Shown in pieces: positions 16,554 to 25,134 of a stretch of DNA of 64,000 bases. The stretch's first letter is position 1, and each line of letters starts with the position of its first letter. The notes under the pieces are model-generated. The model had not been told where the DNA came from, did not search any database, and was given only the letters and a program-made list of their open reading frames with translations. Made by a program: the position numbers and the translations under genes. Origin of the DNA: an uncultured bacterium (GTDB lineage: Bacteria; Bacillota_I; Bacilli_A; RFN20; CAG-826); contig CASFSS010000018.1 of the NCBI GenBank assembly GCA_949297445.1, forward strand, positions 62,001-126,000, in the 5' to 3' direction.

Positions 16554-18065
16554 ATGAAAACAAATATTCATACTAATGTAATCGTAAATTTAATAAGAAC
16601 GGTTGTCCTTCTCGTTTTATCTTTCATTACTTTCCCATATATATGCCGTGTTTTAGGAGACGCTAATTTAGGAATTTATACTTGGGCAAATTCTTTCGTT
16701 TATTATTTTTTGATTTTGGCTCGTGTCTCCATTCCTAACATCGCTACAAGGGAAATTGTCAAAGTCAAAGATGATCCCGTCGCCCTATCAAAAAAGACCC
16801 AAGAATTTTTTATCATTCAAGCCATTACCACTTTATTATCGTTCGCTTTACTTTGCTTGATTCTTTTTACGGTCCCAGCTTTTAAAAACCAAACCGGAAC
16901 CGTCTATGACTATCAGCCAATAATTCTACTATTAAGTATCAACTTTTTATCTGGCGTATTTTCCTTCGAATGGATTTATACCGCGCTAGAAAAACACGTC
17001 TATATGGCGATAAGGTCGCTCGTGATTTTAACCATAGTTGATATATTAATTTTTCTACTTGTTATTTATCCAGAATATATTGCCGTCTATACAATGTGCA
17101 CTGTTTCTGTAACCATTTTAACAGTTATATCGAACTTGATATATTTGCCTAAGCTCGTCAAATTTAAAAAAGTCGATAAATATGATTTTAAACAATATCT
17201 AAAACCAATCGGCGTTTTATTTATGATTACTTTAATGATTGCCCTATATGAAAAAAGTGATAGTTTTATTTTAGGACTAATTGATAGCAGTAAAGTAAGT
17301 GTTGGTTCCTATGCTGTCGGCATAAAAGGGGTAGAAATTATTATTGGAATCGTAACATCTTTAAGTGTTGTTTTCATGCCACGAGCGACGCATTATTTAA
17401 AAAACAACGACCAAAAAAACTTTCAAAATTTGAATAAATACTCCGCAAATATCTGCTTTTTCATCGTTGTCCCAGCCATTGCGACGATGATTGCTTTAGC
17501 GAACCCTATCACTTCTTTGATATCGGGCAGTTATGATTCGCTTAACACATATAAAGAAGCGCCAATGGTATTAATTGCTCTTGCTAGTATGATGCTAACT
17601 TATTCGCTTTCGAACATTATTTATACGCAGATTCTTATTCCACTAAAAAAAGAAAAATTATATATTTATGCCTTAGGAATTGGTTTAATTTTTGATATCG
17701 GCCTTTCTCTTTTATTTGCCATGCTTTTATTGAAAGAAACACCTGCCTTAGGAGTCGCTATTGCCACATCGATTGCCGACTTAATTGTCCTAATAATTTT
17801 ATGCGCTCTCGTTTATAAAGATATCAAACGAGCTCTTTTCAATTGGAATAATTTAAAAATACTTGTAGTTGGCATTATTATCTTCTTGTTTGCTTTCTTT
17901 GTTGGCCCTTTAATTCAAGGAGCTTTATTAGAAAATTTAGGCGATGCCTACTCGCGGGTCGTTGAAATTGTAGCGGTCATCTTGATAGGTGCAATAATTT
18001 ATATAAGTTTACTTTTGCTTACAAAAGAAAAACTCATCAGCACAATTTTTAAAATTAAGCGATGA
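16554..18065 (+). CDS. Polysaccharide flippase (Wzx/MATE-like)
   Basis: An integral membrane protein of 503 residues with about 14 hydrophobic helices. The N terminus NLIRTVVLLVLSFITFPYICRVLGDANLGIYTWANSF carries the characteristic pattern of O-antigen/teichoic-type flippases (RxLG…GxY), which move lipid-linked oligosaccharides across the membrane. I start at ATG 16554; an ATG 24 nt upstream would overlap the TATAAA box (16533-16538). No SD is present. It is divergent from trxB and stands alone. Substrate is probably the glycan made by the glycosyltransferases at 9-13 kb. Confidence 0.88.
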   Translation: MKTNIHTNVIVNLIRTVVLLVLSFITFPYICRVLGDANLGIYTWANSFVYYFLILARVSIPNIATREIVKVKDDPVALSKKTQEFFIIQAITTLLSFALLCLILFTVPAFKNQTGTVYDYQPIILLLSINFLSGVFSFEWIYTALEKHVYMAIRSLVILTIVDILIFLLVIYPEYIAVYTMCTVSVTILTVISNLIYLPKLVKFKKVDKYDFKQYLKPIGVLFMITLMIALYEKSDSFILGLIDSSKVSVGSYAVGIKGVEIIIGIVTSLSVVFMPRATHYLKNNDQKNFQNLNKYSANICFFIVVPAIATMIALANPITSLISGSYDSLNTYKEAPMVLIALASMMLTYSLSNIIYTQILIPLKKEKLYIYALGIGLIFDIGLSLLFAMLLLKETPALGVAIATSIADLIVLIILCALVYKDIKRALFNWNNLKILVVGIIIFLFAFFVGPLIQGALLENLGDAYSRVVEIVAVILIGAIIYISLLLLTKEKLISTIFKIKR

Positions 18066-18085
18066 GTTTTGTTTATTAATAAAAA

Positions 18086-20617
18086 TTAAGCATCGTAACC
18101 AACTAGCATACCAACATAAGGCGATTCAGCCCATTTTGTATTTGCTAGATAATCCGCTAATAATGAATTAGGGACATATATCTTTCCAGAACCGTCGGCT
18201 ATTTTTGTTCCTTCAAAAGCGGTTTCATCAGCTAAATTTACAACTGCGCTAGATTGAATATACACGCTAGAAAGATTCGCACAGCCTTTAAACAATTCTT
18301 TGCTAATTGTTGTTAATGTAGTCGGCAAATAAATTGTTTCTAAAGACGTACAATTTTGGAATGTACTATCGCCAAACGAACGAAGACCAGCTGTTGATGT
18401 TGTCGGTAAGAAAGTGATATCGGTAAGCGATGTACATCCTGAAAAGGCTCCAGCCGCTATTGTTGTAACATTTTTAGGAACAATAAATGACGTCAAACTT
18501 ACACAATTTTGGAAAGCGTATTGGTTGATGGTGGTAAGCGAGGAATTATCAGATAAAGTAACATTAGCTAATGACGAACAATTTTGGAAAGCGTAACGAC
18601 CAATTTCACTGACAGAATCAGGAATGACAATCGATGTTAACATTAGACAATTTTGGAATGTACTATCACCAAGTGAACGGAGACCGACTGTTGATGTTGT
18701 CGGTAAGAAAGTGATATTGGTAAGCGATGTACATCCTGAAAAGGCTCCAATCGCTACTGTTGTAACATTTTTAGGAACAATAAATGACGTCAAACTTACA
18801 CAATTTTGGAAAGCGTATTGGTTGATGGTGGTAAGCGAGGAATTATCAGATAGAGTAACATTAGCTAATGCCGAACAATTTTGGAAAGCGTAACGACCAA
18901 TTTCACTGACAGAATCAGGAATGACAATTGATGTTAACATCGGACAATTTGCTAGCATATAGTCTGTCACCGTTTTAAATGAGCTATTGTTAGGAAGCAC
19001 AATATTGGCTAACAACTGACATCCATCGAAAGCATTGACACCGATAGAGGTTATAATGTCAGGAACTATAAAGGAGGTTAATGAAGTGCCTGAAAACGCA
19101 GAAGATCCAATTGACTTACAAACAGTTTCAAGAGGGAAATTGATTTCACGCAAAGAAGTTAAACCGGAAGCAAATGATCTAGCAATAAATGTCATTCCTT
19201 TACCAATATTGATAACTTCTACCGCAGTATTAGAAAAAAGATAAGAATCAGATGAACTGCTACCGAATGATTGAAGAGTGGAAGGAATACTTACTTCGTC
19301 ACGATTCGTAATAATATTTTTATTTTCATCAACTAAAACAAGTTCTTTGAAATTTGTACAATTACGGAAAATATTCGTTCCAGTTGTATATAGTCCGTAT
19401 TTACTTGCTGTCGCCGAATCAGTGTTTTCATAAGCGAATACTGATTTAAGATTTTGGGAGCCTTGGAAAGCGTATGCTTGAATATTACGTGTCGCAAACG
19501 GAATATAAAATTCTGTAATTGCCGTGTTGGCAAAAGCATAATTGCCGATAGTAGTGATTTTTGAATTCAATGAGAATTCATCGTTTACGTATGTCACACT
19601 CGCTAGCGATGTGCAATCATTAAATAGATAGGCAGAAATGGATGTGATATTTTCTGGGACTTCAAAGGAAAGAATTTTTGAACAGCCGGAAAAGGCACCT
19701 TCGCCTAAATAAGTTAAATTGGCAGTAAAAGATAAGTCTCCCGAAATTAAAGTGTTTTGGAAGGCATAGACACCTATGCTTTCAATTGTTTGCGGCAATA
19801 ATACATTTGTAAGTGCCGTGCAATCAGCAAAAGCATAATCGTCAATTTTTGTTACATTATCACCAATAAATACTGTTTCAAGTCCAGTACAGCCCTTGAA
19901 TAGATTGGTGACAATTTCATCGAATGTATCAGGAAAATCAACATACACCAAATTAGTTTGGCCGGCAAAAACACCTTCTGACATATAAGGTGTTTCATAT
20001 AGAGGTATTACCATCTCATATTCACCACTAGCCACCAAAATATCGTAAGTTTCCTCACTACTGGCGATGGCGGTCGGATAGGGCATCGTTCCTTTATATT
20101 TATATAAAAATTGCCCTATTTCCACTGGACCGTCGCTATGATTTTCGTACCACGCAGTATTTAAAAAAGCATCTGTTCCAATGGAAACTAAATCTCTTGG
20201 AGCGTTGAACTTTTCAAGTGATTTGCAGTTGGCAAAAGCGTGCATGCCAATCGAAGTAACCGTGTCAGGAATAATAACTTCTTTAATGTTTAATAGACCG
20301 GCAAAAGCACTGTCGGCAATTGCAACGACGGGATAGCCATCTAATACGTTTGGAATGCGAAATGTTTCAGGCAAATCAGGTGTATCTTCAATTGCCTCAA
20401 TCGTTACGCCCACCGGTTCACCTTCAGGAGTATCAATCCGATAAGAATATTCAATATATTCAACATTTAAATATTCAATAAAAACATTGGCAATTAAAAA
20501 GTAAGCCCCGGTGCCAATACCGGCTAAAAGAATTGCCAAAAGGGAGAAAACAACACTATAAAAAATGATCTTTTTCTTTTTGTTAGGAACCACAGGTGGT
20601 TGCTCGATATATTCCAT
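18086..20617 (-). CDS. BspA-like leucine-rich repeat surface protein
   Basis: The 843-residue protein has one N-terminal membrane helix (about residues 17-45) after a basic KKKK stretch, so it is anchored with its long C-terminal part outside. From about residue 80 it is built of BspA/TpLRR-type LRR_5 repeats of the form AF-x-x-C-x-S-L-x-x-I-x-I-P-x-x-V-x-x-I-G. The end, VYVPNSLLADYLANTKWA-like, is the usual closing module of such proteins. They often bind host proteins or other cells. Residues about 558-755 are a near-perfect tandem duplication of 99 residues. The ATG overlaps the oppF stop in TAATG, so it is translationally coupled to the peptide transporter. Confidence 0.9.
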   Translation of the reverse strand: MEYIEQPPVVPNKKKKIIFYSVVFSLLAILLAGIGTGAYFLIANVFIEYLNVEYIEYSYRIDTPEGEPVGVTIEAIEDTPDLPETFRIPNVLDGYPVVAIADSAFAGLLNIKEVIIPDTVTSIGMHAFANCKSLEKFNAPRDLVSIGTDAFLNTAWYENHSDGPVEIGQFLYKYKGTMPYPTAIASSEETYDILVASGEYEMVIPLYETPYMSEGVFAGQTNLVYVDFPDTFDEIVTNLFKGCTGLETVFIGDNVTKIDDYAFADCTALTNVLLPQTIESIGVYAFQNTLISGDLSFTANLTYLGEGAFSGCSKILSFEVPENITSISAYLFNDCTSLASVTYVNDEFSLNSKITTIGNYAFANTAITEFYIPFATRNIQAYAFQGSQNLKSVFAYENTDSATASKYGLYTTGTNIFRNCTNFKELVLVDENKNIITNRDEVSIPSTLQSFGSSSSDSYLFSNTAVEVINIGKGMTFIARSFASGLTSLREINFPLETVCKSIGSSAFSGTSLTSFIVPDIITSIGVNAFDGCQLLANIVLPNNSSFKTVTDYMLANCPMLTSIVIPDSVSEIGRYAFQNCSALANVTLSDNSSLTTINQYAFQNCVSLTSFIVPKNVTTVAIGAFSGCTSLTNITFLPTTSTVGLRSLGDSTFQNCLMLTSIVIPDSVSEIGRYAFQNCSSLANVTLSDNSSLTTINQYAFQNCVSLTSFIVPKNVTTIAAGAFSGCTSLTDITFLPTTSTAGLRSFGDSTFQNCTSLETIYLPTTLTTISKELFKGCANLSSVYIQSSAVVNLADETAFEGTKIADGSGKIYVPNSLLADYLANTKWAESPYVGMLVGYDA
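18351..18944 (-). repeat. Two tandem 297-bp direct repeats inside the LRR gene
   Basis: Copy 1 spans about 18351-18647 and copy 2 about 18648-18944. Both begin in CAATTTTGGAATGTACTATC-like sequence (plus strand) and each encodes 99 residues, so the frame is kept. They differ by scattered single bases only. The unit holds several LRR_5 modules. Confidence 0.9.
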
Positions 20618-21735
20618 TATTTATTTTCTCCTTTCTGCTCTTTTTTAATGATTTTTTTATAATCTTCCAACTCACTTTTATTAGCGCGTACAAAATGTCC
20701 TGGTTCCACTTCATAGAATTGAGGTAAATCATCGTAACGATAATGATGCATCATCGGATTGTATGAAATAATTTTCTTCGTTTTTTCCTCGCGTGGGTCA
20801 GGAATTGGAACAGCACTTAATAATGACTTGGTATATGGGTGTAGTGGCATGGCAAAAAGACGGTCGGCATTTGCAAGTTCTACCAGACGTCCATCATAAA
20901 TAACACCGATTCGGTCTGATATATATTTTACGACTGAAAGATCGTGAGCAATGAATAAAACAGTCATATTATTTTTGACTTGGAAATCTTTAATTAAATT
21001 CAAAACTTGCGCACGAATAGAAACGTCTAATGCAGAAATAGGTTCATCGGCAACGACAATTTCTGGATTCATAATCATACAACGGGCTATACCGATTCGC
21101 TGTCTTTGCCCACCTGAAAATTCGTGTGGATAGCGTTTTAAATGTTCCGGCCTTAATCCTACTTGAGCCATCATCGATTCAACTTTTTGTAGTCGCTCTT
21201 CTTCGCTTCCAAACATGTGGAAAGCGCGAATACCTTCAGAAACGATGTAGTCGATATTGGCTCTTTCGTTTAATGATGCGCTAGGATCTTGAAAAATCAT
21301 TTGAATCTTTGTCTTCAATTCACGTTTGCGCAAACTGGGAATTTTACCGGAAATTAAGTGACCATTATAACGAATTTCGCCACTCTTAATTGGAATAATT
21401 CGCATAATCGTTCGGCCAACTGTAGTTTTACCAGAACCTGATTCGCCAACTAAACCAAAAATCTCTCCACGCTTAATATCGAGATTTAAATTATCAACGA
21501 CAACCCGTTCGTTCATACCGCGCTTATAAGCGATTTTAACATCGCGCATTGTAATAATATTTTCCTCGTAACCCGGCAAAATATTACTTAATGATTTCTC
21601 TGGCGGCACGTGTAATTCGCGGCGCTTATCAATCAAATTGCGAATTTTATTAATCGGTTTGGCTGCCAACTTTTCTAAATTCACTTTTTTTTCATTATTT
21701 TTCTCTTTAGAGGCATAGTGACTGTATCTACTCAT
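20617..21735 (-). CDS. oppF: Oligopeptide ABC transporter ATPase OppF
   Basis: One of the two ATPases that energise peptide uptake. The 372 residues include Walker A GESGSGKTT, Q-loop MIFQDPSASLNERANI, signature FSGGQRQRIGIARC and Walker B IVVADEPISALD. The C-terminal extension has the LHPYTKSLLSAVPIPDP motif typical of OppF. An unusual N-terminal stretch of about 60 residues (rich in Lys/Asn) precedes the ABC domain. It overlaps oppD by 8 nt, and its TAA overlaps the LRR gene start (TAATG). Confidence 0.93.
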   Translation of the reverse strand: MSRYSHYASKEKNNEKKVNLEKLAAKPINKIRNLIDKRRELHVPPEKSLSNILPGYEENIITMRDVKIAYKRGMNERVVVDNLNLDIKRGEIFGLVGESGSGKTTVGRTIMRIIPIKSGEIRYNGHLISGKIPSLRKRELKTKIQMIFQDPSASLNERANIDYIVSEGIRAFHMFGSEEERLQKVESMMAQVGLRPEHLKRYPHEFSGGQRQRIGIARCMIMNPEIVVADEPISALDVSIRAQVLNLIKDFQVKNNMTVLFIAHDLSVVKYISDRIGVIYDGRLVELANADRLFAMPLHPYTKSLLSAVPIPDPREEKTKKIISYNPMMHHYRYDDLPQFYEVEPGHFVRANKSELEDYKKIIKKEQKGENK

Positions 21736-22813
21736 CTAAATCACCAACCTCTCTTTTAAGTTCTAAGCTTGCCGCTTTCATGCGCTCGCGTAGATTTTCA
21801 ATAATTGCTGGCTTTTTAACTTTCGGAGCGCGCGGATCGAGTAACCATGTTTTGGCAAAATGAGTTTCGGAATCACCGACGCGTTGCATTGGTGGCTCAC
21901 GGACATAATCGATGCGCATTGCATAATCATTTCGTGGGGCGAAAGAATCGCCAATAATTTCTTCGGTAAAGGCCGGCGGATTGCCCTTTATGTACACTAA
22001 AGGTTCATTTTTAGTGCCAAGTTGTGGGAGCGAAGAAAGAAGAGCCCACGTATAAGGATGAGCGGGACGATAAAATATATCTTCGGCAGTGCCAACTTCA
22101 ACAATTTGTCCGCCATACATAACGGCAATTCTATCTGCTACATTAGCAACCACGCCTAAATCGTGCGTAATAAAAATTGTTGTCCAGCGATATTCTTTTT
22201 GTAGTTCTTTAATTAGTTGAAGAATTTGTGCTTGAACAGTAACATCAAGGGCGGTTGTCGGCTCATCGCAAATGAGAATTTCTGGATGACACGCCAAAGC
22301 GATGGCGATGACAACACGTTGTCGCATACCACCACTATATTGGAACGGATAATCTTTCATTCTTTTTTCGGGCTCAGGGATTCTAACCTTTTGAAGAAGT
22401 GTGACCGCTTCCTGATGAGCTTCCTTGCGCGACATATGGTGATGAAGGCGTAGAACCTCTTCAATTTGATATCCAATAGTAAACAAAGGATTTAAAGATG
22501 TCATCGGGTCTTGGAAAATTGTAGCAATACGCTTTCCGCGAACTTGTGACCATTCTTTAGGCTTTTTAAATTTAGCTAAATCCCATTCGTGAAATAAAAT
22601 GGAACCACCAGATATGTATCCATTTGATTCTAACATGCCGGTAAATGTCTTAGTAAAGACAGATTTGCCAGAACCTGATTCACCGACAATTGCCAGTGTT
22701 TCGCCTTCGTATACATCCAAAGATATATCACGAATGACATCCATTTTTTTACCGTGACTTAAAAAGCCAACTTTGAGGTTTTTAACTTCGAGTACTTTTC
22801 TTTTTTCGTTCAT
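21728..22813 (-). CDS. oppD: Oligopeptide ABC transporter ATPase OppD
   Basis: The partner ATPase of the Opp transporter, 361 residues. It has Walker A GESGSGKSVF, Q-loop TIFQDPMTSLNPLFTIGYQIEE, signature YSGGMRQRVVIAIAL, Walker B ILICDEPTTALDVTVQAQ, and the C-terminal RPAHPYTWALLSSLPQLG with the PPAF segment that marks peptide-type ATPases. Its C terminus extends past the family core with a helical tail. It lies 14 nt after oppC with an AGGTGT-type SD. Confidence 0.94.
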   Translation of the reverse strand: MNEKRKVLEVKNLKVGFLSHGKKMDVIRDISLDVYEGETLAIVGESGSGKSVFTKTFTGMLESNGYISGGSILFHEWDLAKFKKPKEWSQVRGKRIATIFQDPMTSLNPLFTIGYQIEEVLRLHHHMSRKEAHQEAVTLLQKVRIPEPEKRMKDYPFQYSGGMRQRVVIAIALACHPEILICDEPTTALDVTVQAQILQLIKELQKEYRWTTIFITHDLGVVANVADRIAVMYGGQIVEVGTAEDIFYRPAHPYTWALLSSLPQLGTKNEPLVYIKGNPPAFTEEIIGDSFAPRNDYAMRIDYVREPPMQRVGDSETHFAKTWLLDPRAPKVKKPAIIENLRERMKAASLELKREVGDLDE

Positions 22814-22827
22814 AAGTCAAACACCTC

Positions 22828-23817
22828 CTAACGATGATTTTTAGGATCGGTCGCATCAGCTAAAACCAAACCTATATAAAAGAATGAAACGGTAAGCGGC
22901 ACCAAAACAATTAAAGGAACAATTAATAAGTAAGGATAAGACATCCACTCGTCTTGGGTTGCGGCCGTTAATAATTGTCCAAGCGTCACATCACCATTTG
23001 CGGGAGTAAATGATAAACCAAAGAAGGCTAAGCCAACTTCGCTAGAAATTGCTGCCGGTATCGCGGTTGAAACGACCGTAACAATGACTGAGATTAAATA
23101 AGGCAATAAATTGTGTGTAATCATCGTGCCCGCTGAAGATCCTAAAGAACGCGACGCAATATTATACTCGCGGTTACGAATTATGATAATTTGGTTACGC
23201 ATAAAGCCCGCTAATCCGAGCCAATCAAACATACAAAGCAAGAATACAATTGTCCAGAATGTCGGTTGCAAAAATTGCATCAACAAGAAGTATAGAAGCA
23301 AAGACGGCACATTATAAACAAAGTTTCTTATTTCAATCATGATTGGATCCAAACGGCGGAAATATCCCCACAAGGCACCAATAACAATACCTAAAATAGT
23401 ATCAATTATGGCAACAACAGTCCCCAAAAGCAAAGATAATCGCGAACCAACCCAAACGCATGACCAGAGGTCTAGACCATCAAAGAATGCCATTTTATTG
23501 CCACCGGTTCCGAACCAGTTAATGGAGTTTGGCGGTAAATATGGTTCAAATTGAACTATTTCAGTAGTTTCGTTTCCGACGATGTTATAATAGCGAATAA
23601 TTGGTCCAAAAATTGTAAAGAAAACAATTAAGAAAAGGAAAAACAAACAAACAAAAGTTAGGGGTTTTTTAAACAATTGTCGCAATGTCTCGCGCCAATA
23701 TGAATACGGAGCTGTTTGTAATTTTTCAATATTTTCGTCGCTAGCGCCAATAACGGCAAAGAGATCTTCTACATTATGGTAAGCAACCGAATCGATATCA
23801 CGAATTGAATTTGTCAT
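22828..23817 (-). CDS. oppC: Oligopeptide ABC transporter permease OppC
   Basis: An inner-membrane permease of 329 residues with about six helices: one near residues 53-75 and five in the BPD_transp_1 domain from about 120 on. It has the EAA-type loop (NIASRSLGSSAGTMITHNLLPYLISVI) that contacts the ATPases. About 50 soluble residues precede helix one. It is 13 nt after oppB with an AGGAGGTAAG SD. Confidence 0.92.
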   Translation of the reverse strand: MTNSIRDIDSVAYHNVEDLFAVIGASDENIEKLQTAPYSYWRETLRQLFKKPLTFVCLFFLFLIVFFTIFGPIIRYYNIVGNETTEIVQFEPYLPPNSINWFGTGGNKMAFFDGLDLWSCVWVGSRLSLLLGTVVAIIDTILGIVIGALWGYFRRLDPIMIEIRNFVYNVPSLLLYFLLMQFLQPTFWTIVFLLCMFDWLGLAGFMRNQIIIIRNREYNIASRSLGSSAGTMITHNLLPYLISVIVTVVSTAIPAAISSEVGLAFFGLSFTPANGDVTLGQLLTAATQDEWMSYPYLLIVPLIVLVPLTVSFFYIGLVLADATDPKNHR

Positions 23818-23830
23818 CTTACTTACCTCC

Positions 23831-25030
23831 TTATTCTCCGCCCGTTAGTTGAACGCGCGGATCAACTATCGCCGTAACAATATCGCCAACCAAATAAGCG
23901 ACGATTGAAATCAAAGCACTCACAATGATGATGCCTTGCAAAACATAATAGTCATTCGAATCGTTGGCCGTCACTAACAAACCGCCAACGCCTGGAATTG
24001 AATAAATTTTTTCGATATAGAACGAGCCTAACAAAGCACCCAAAACAGCACTAGGAATTGATCTTACTAATGGAACGATGGCGTTTCTTAAAATGTGTGT
24101 AAACATTATGCGGTTTTCAGAAAGACCTTTTGACCGAGCAAATTTAACATAATCGGAATTAAATTCGTCTAACATGAATCGTCTAACCCATAACGCAATG
24201 CCAGCCATACCGGTAAAGCCCATCGTCAGCGCTGGGGCTAAATAAGATAAGAAATTATCCGCGTTATAAACGGTTGGCAAGGCAATAAGAGCAAATATCC
24301 ACATCCAAATGTAATAATAGGCAACACCTGGAATAGCGTCGATAGAAATAATATAGGCTTTGCCTACTTTGTCAAAAACGCCATCTTTATATTTGGCCAT
24401 AAAAATACCGGCCGGATAACCGATGACTAGTTCAACAACCACGGCGATAATGCAAACATTAAACGATACGGCCATCTTTTCGCCAATGACATCTAAAACA
24501 TAGCTACCAACATAGCCACCAGGCATAAAAAATACACGTCCTAAATTCATCAAAACCGTTCGACAATCGTAGACGTAGGATTGATAAATTACATCTCCGG
24601 CAGATGTTGTTACTTGTTCAAAATCGGTCAAACAAACCGTCTTTGGAAATGGAAGAATATTGTAATAATAAGTAAATAAATCAACAAACCAGTTATCTGT
24701 AATGCCTAATTCAGCCTTCAAGTTAACACATTGAGCCTCACGAATAGCTTCACTCATGTGTGCCCAAGCCCCAATAGCTTGTTGACATATTTGTGTTCCT
24801 GTCGTCTGCACTTTGAATCTAATTAAGAAAAATGTTGCTGTTACAGCTAACAAAATCGAAATTAAAGCACTAATTATACGACGTATAGAGTATCTAAGGA
24901 GCGGATGTCCAAAGATTGTTTGCACCTTAACATTATGTTTGAAAATCCATTGATGGCTAACTAATTCAACAAATAAAACAAAAACTACAACAAGGAAGAT
25001 TACAGAATATCCAATAATATAAGTAGCCAT
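23831..25030 (-). CDS. oppB: Oligopeptide ABC transporter permease OppB (extended)
   Basis: The second permease, 399 residues. The first hydrophobic helix (residues 4-24) is extra; the usual OppB start resembles HPLLRYSIRRIISALISILLAVTATFFLIRF at about residues 43-73. The long extracellular loop (to about residue 180), then MAVSFNVCIIAVVVELVIGYPAGIFMAKYKD, the EAA loop YVKFARSKGLSENRIMFTHILRNA and GVGGLLVTANDSNDY complete the domain. OppB is normally about 310 residues, so the N-terminal helix and a longer loop are unusual. Three cysteines in the loop region (after QTTGTQICQQ) could form a disulfide. SD AAAAGGAGG is present. Confidence 0.9.
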   Translation of the reverse strand: MATYIIGYSVIFLVVVFVLFVELVSHQWIFKHNVKVQTIFGHPLLRYSIRRIISALISILLAVTATFFLIRFKVQTTGTQICQQAIGAWAHMSEAIREAQCVNLKAELGITDNWFVDLFTYYYNILPFPKTVCLTDFEQVTTSAGDVIYQSYVYDCRTVLMNLGRVFFMPGGYVGSYVLDVIGEKMAVSFNVCIIAVVVELVIGYPAGIFMAKYKDGVFDKVGKAYIISIDAIPGVAYYYIWMWIFALIALPTVYNADNFLSYLAPALTMGFTGMAGIALWVRRFMLDEFNSDYVKFARSKGLSENRIMFTHILRNAIVPLVRSIPSAVLGALLGSFYIEKIYSIPGVGGLLVTANDSNDYYVLQGIIIVSALISIVAYLVGDIVTAIVDPRVQLTGGE

Positions 25031-25078
25031 TAATACCTCCTTTTATACTATCACTTTACAAAGTGTAAATGTTTATAA

Positions 25079-25109
25079 AGTCAGGGTCAAGTAAGCCTTA
25101 ACCCTGACT
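25079..25109 (-). terminator. Intercistronic stem-loop between oppA and oppB
   Basis: AGTCAGGGT and ACCCTGACT form a perfect nine-pair stem with a 13-nt loop in the 104-nt gap between oppA and oppB. On the minus strand it is followed by TTTATAAAC, a weak T-tract. It may cause partial termination or protect the 3' end of the oppA message, so that the binding protein is made in excess over the permeases. Confidence 0.65.
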
Positions 25110-25134
25110 ATTTTTGTAACAAATAATTTAACGA

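Noticed and set aside
18414-18893. Long plus-strand open frames opposite the LRR gene
   Set aside because: They are mirror frames of a repetitive coding sequence, repeat with the 297-bp unit and have no SD or promoter.
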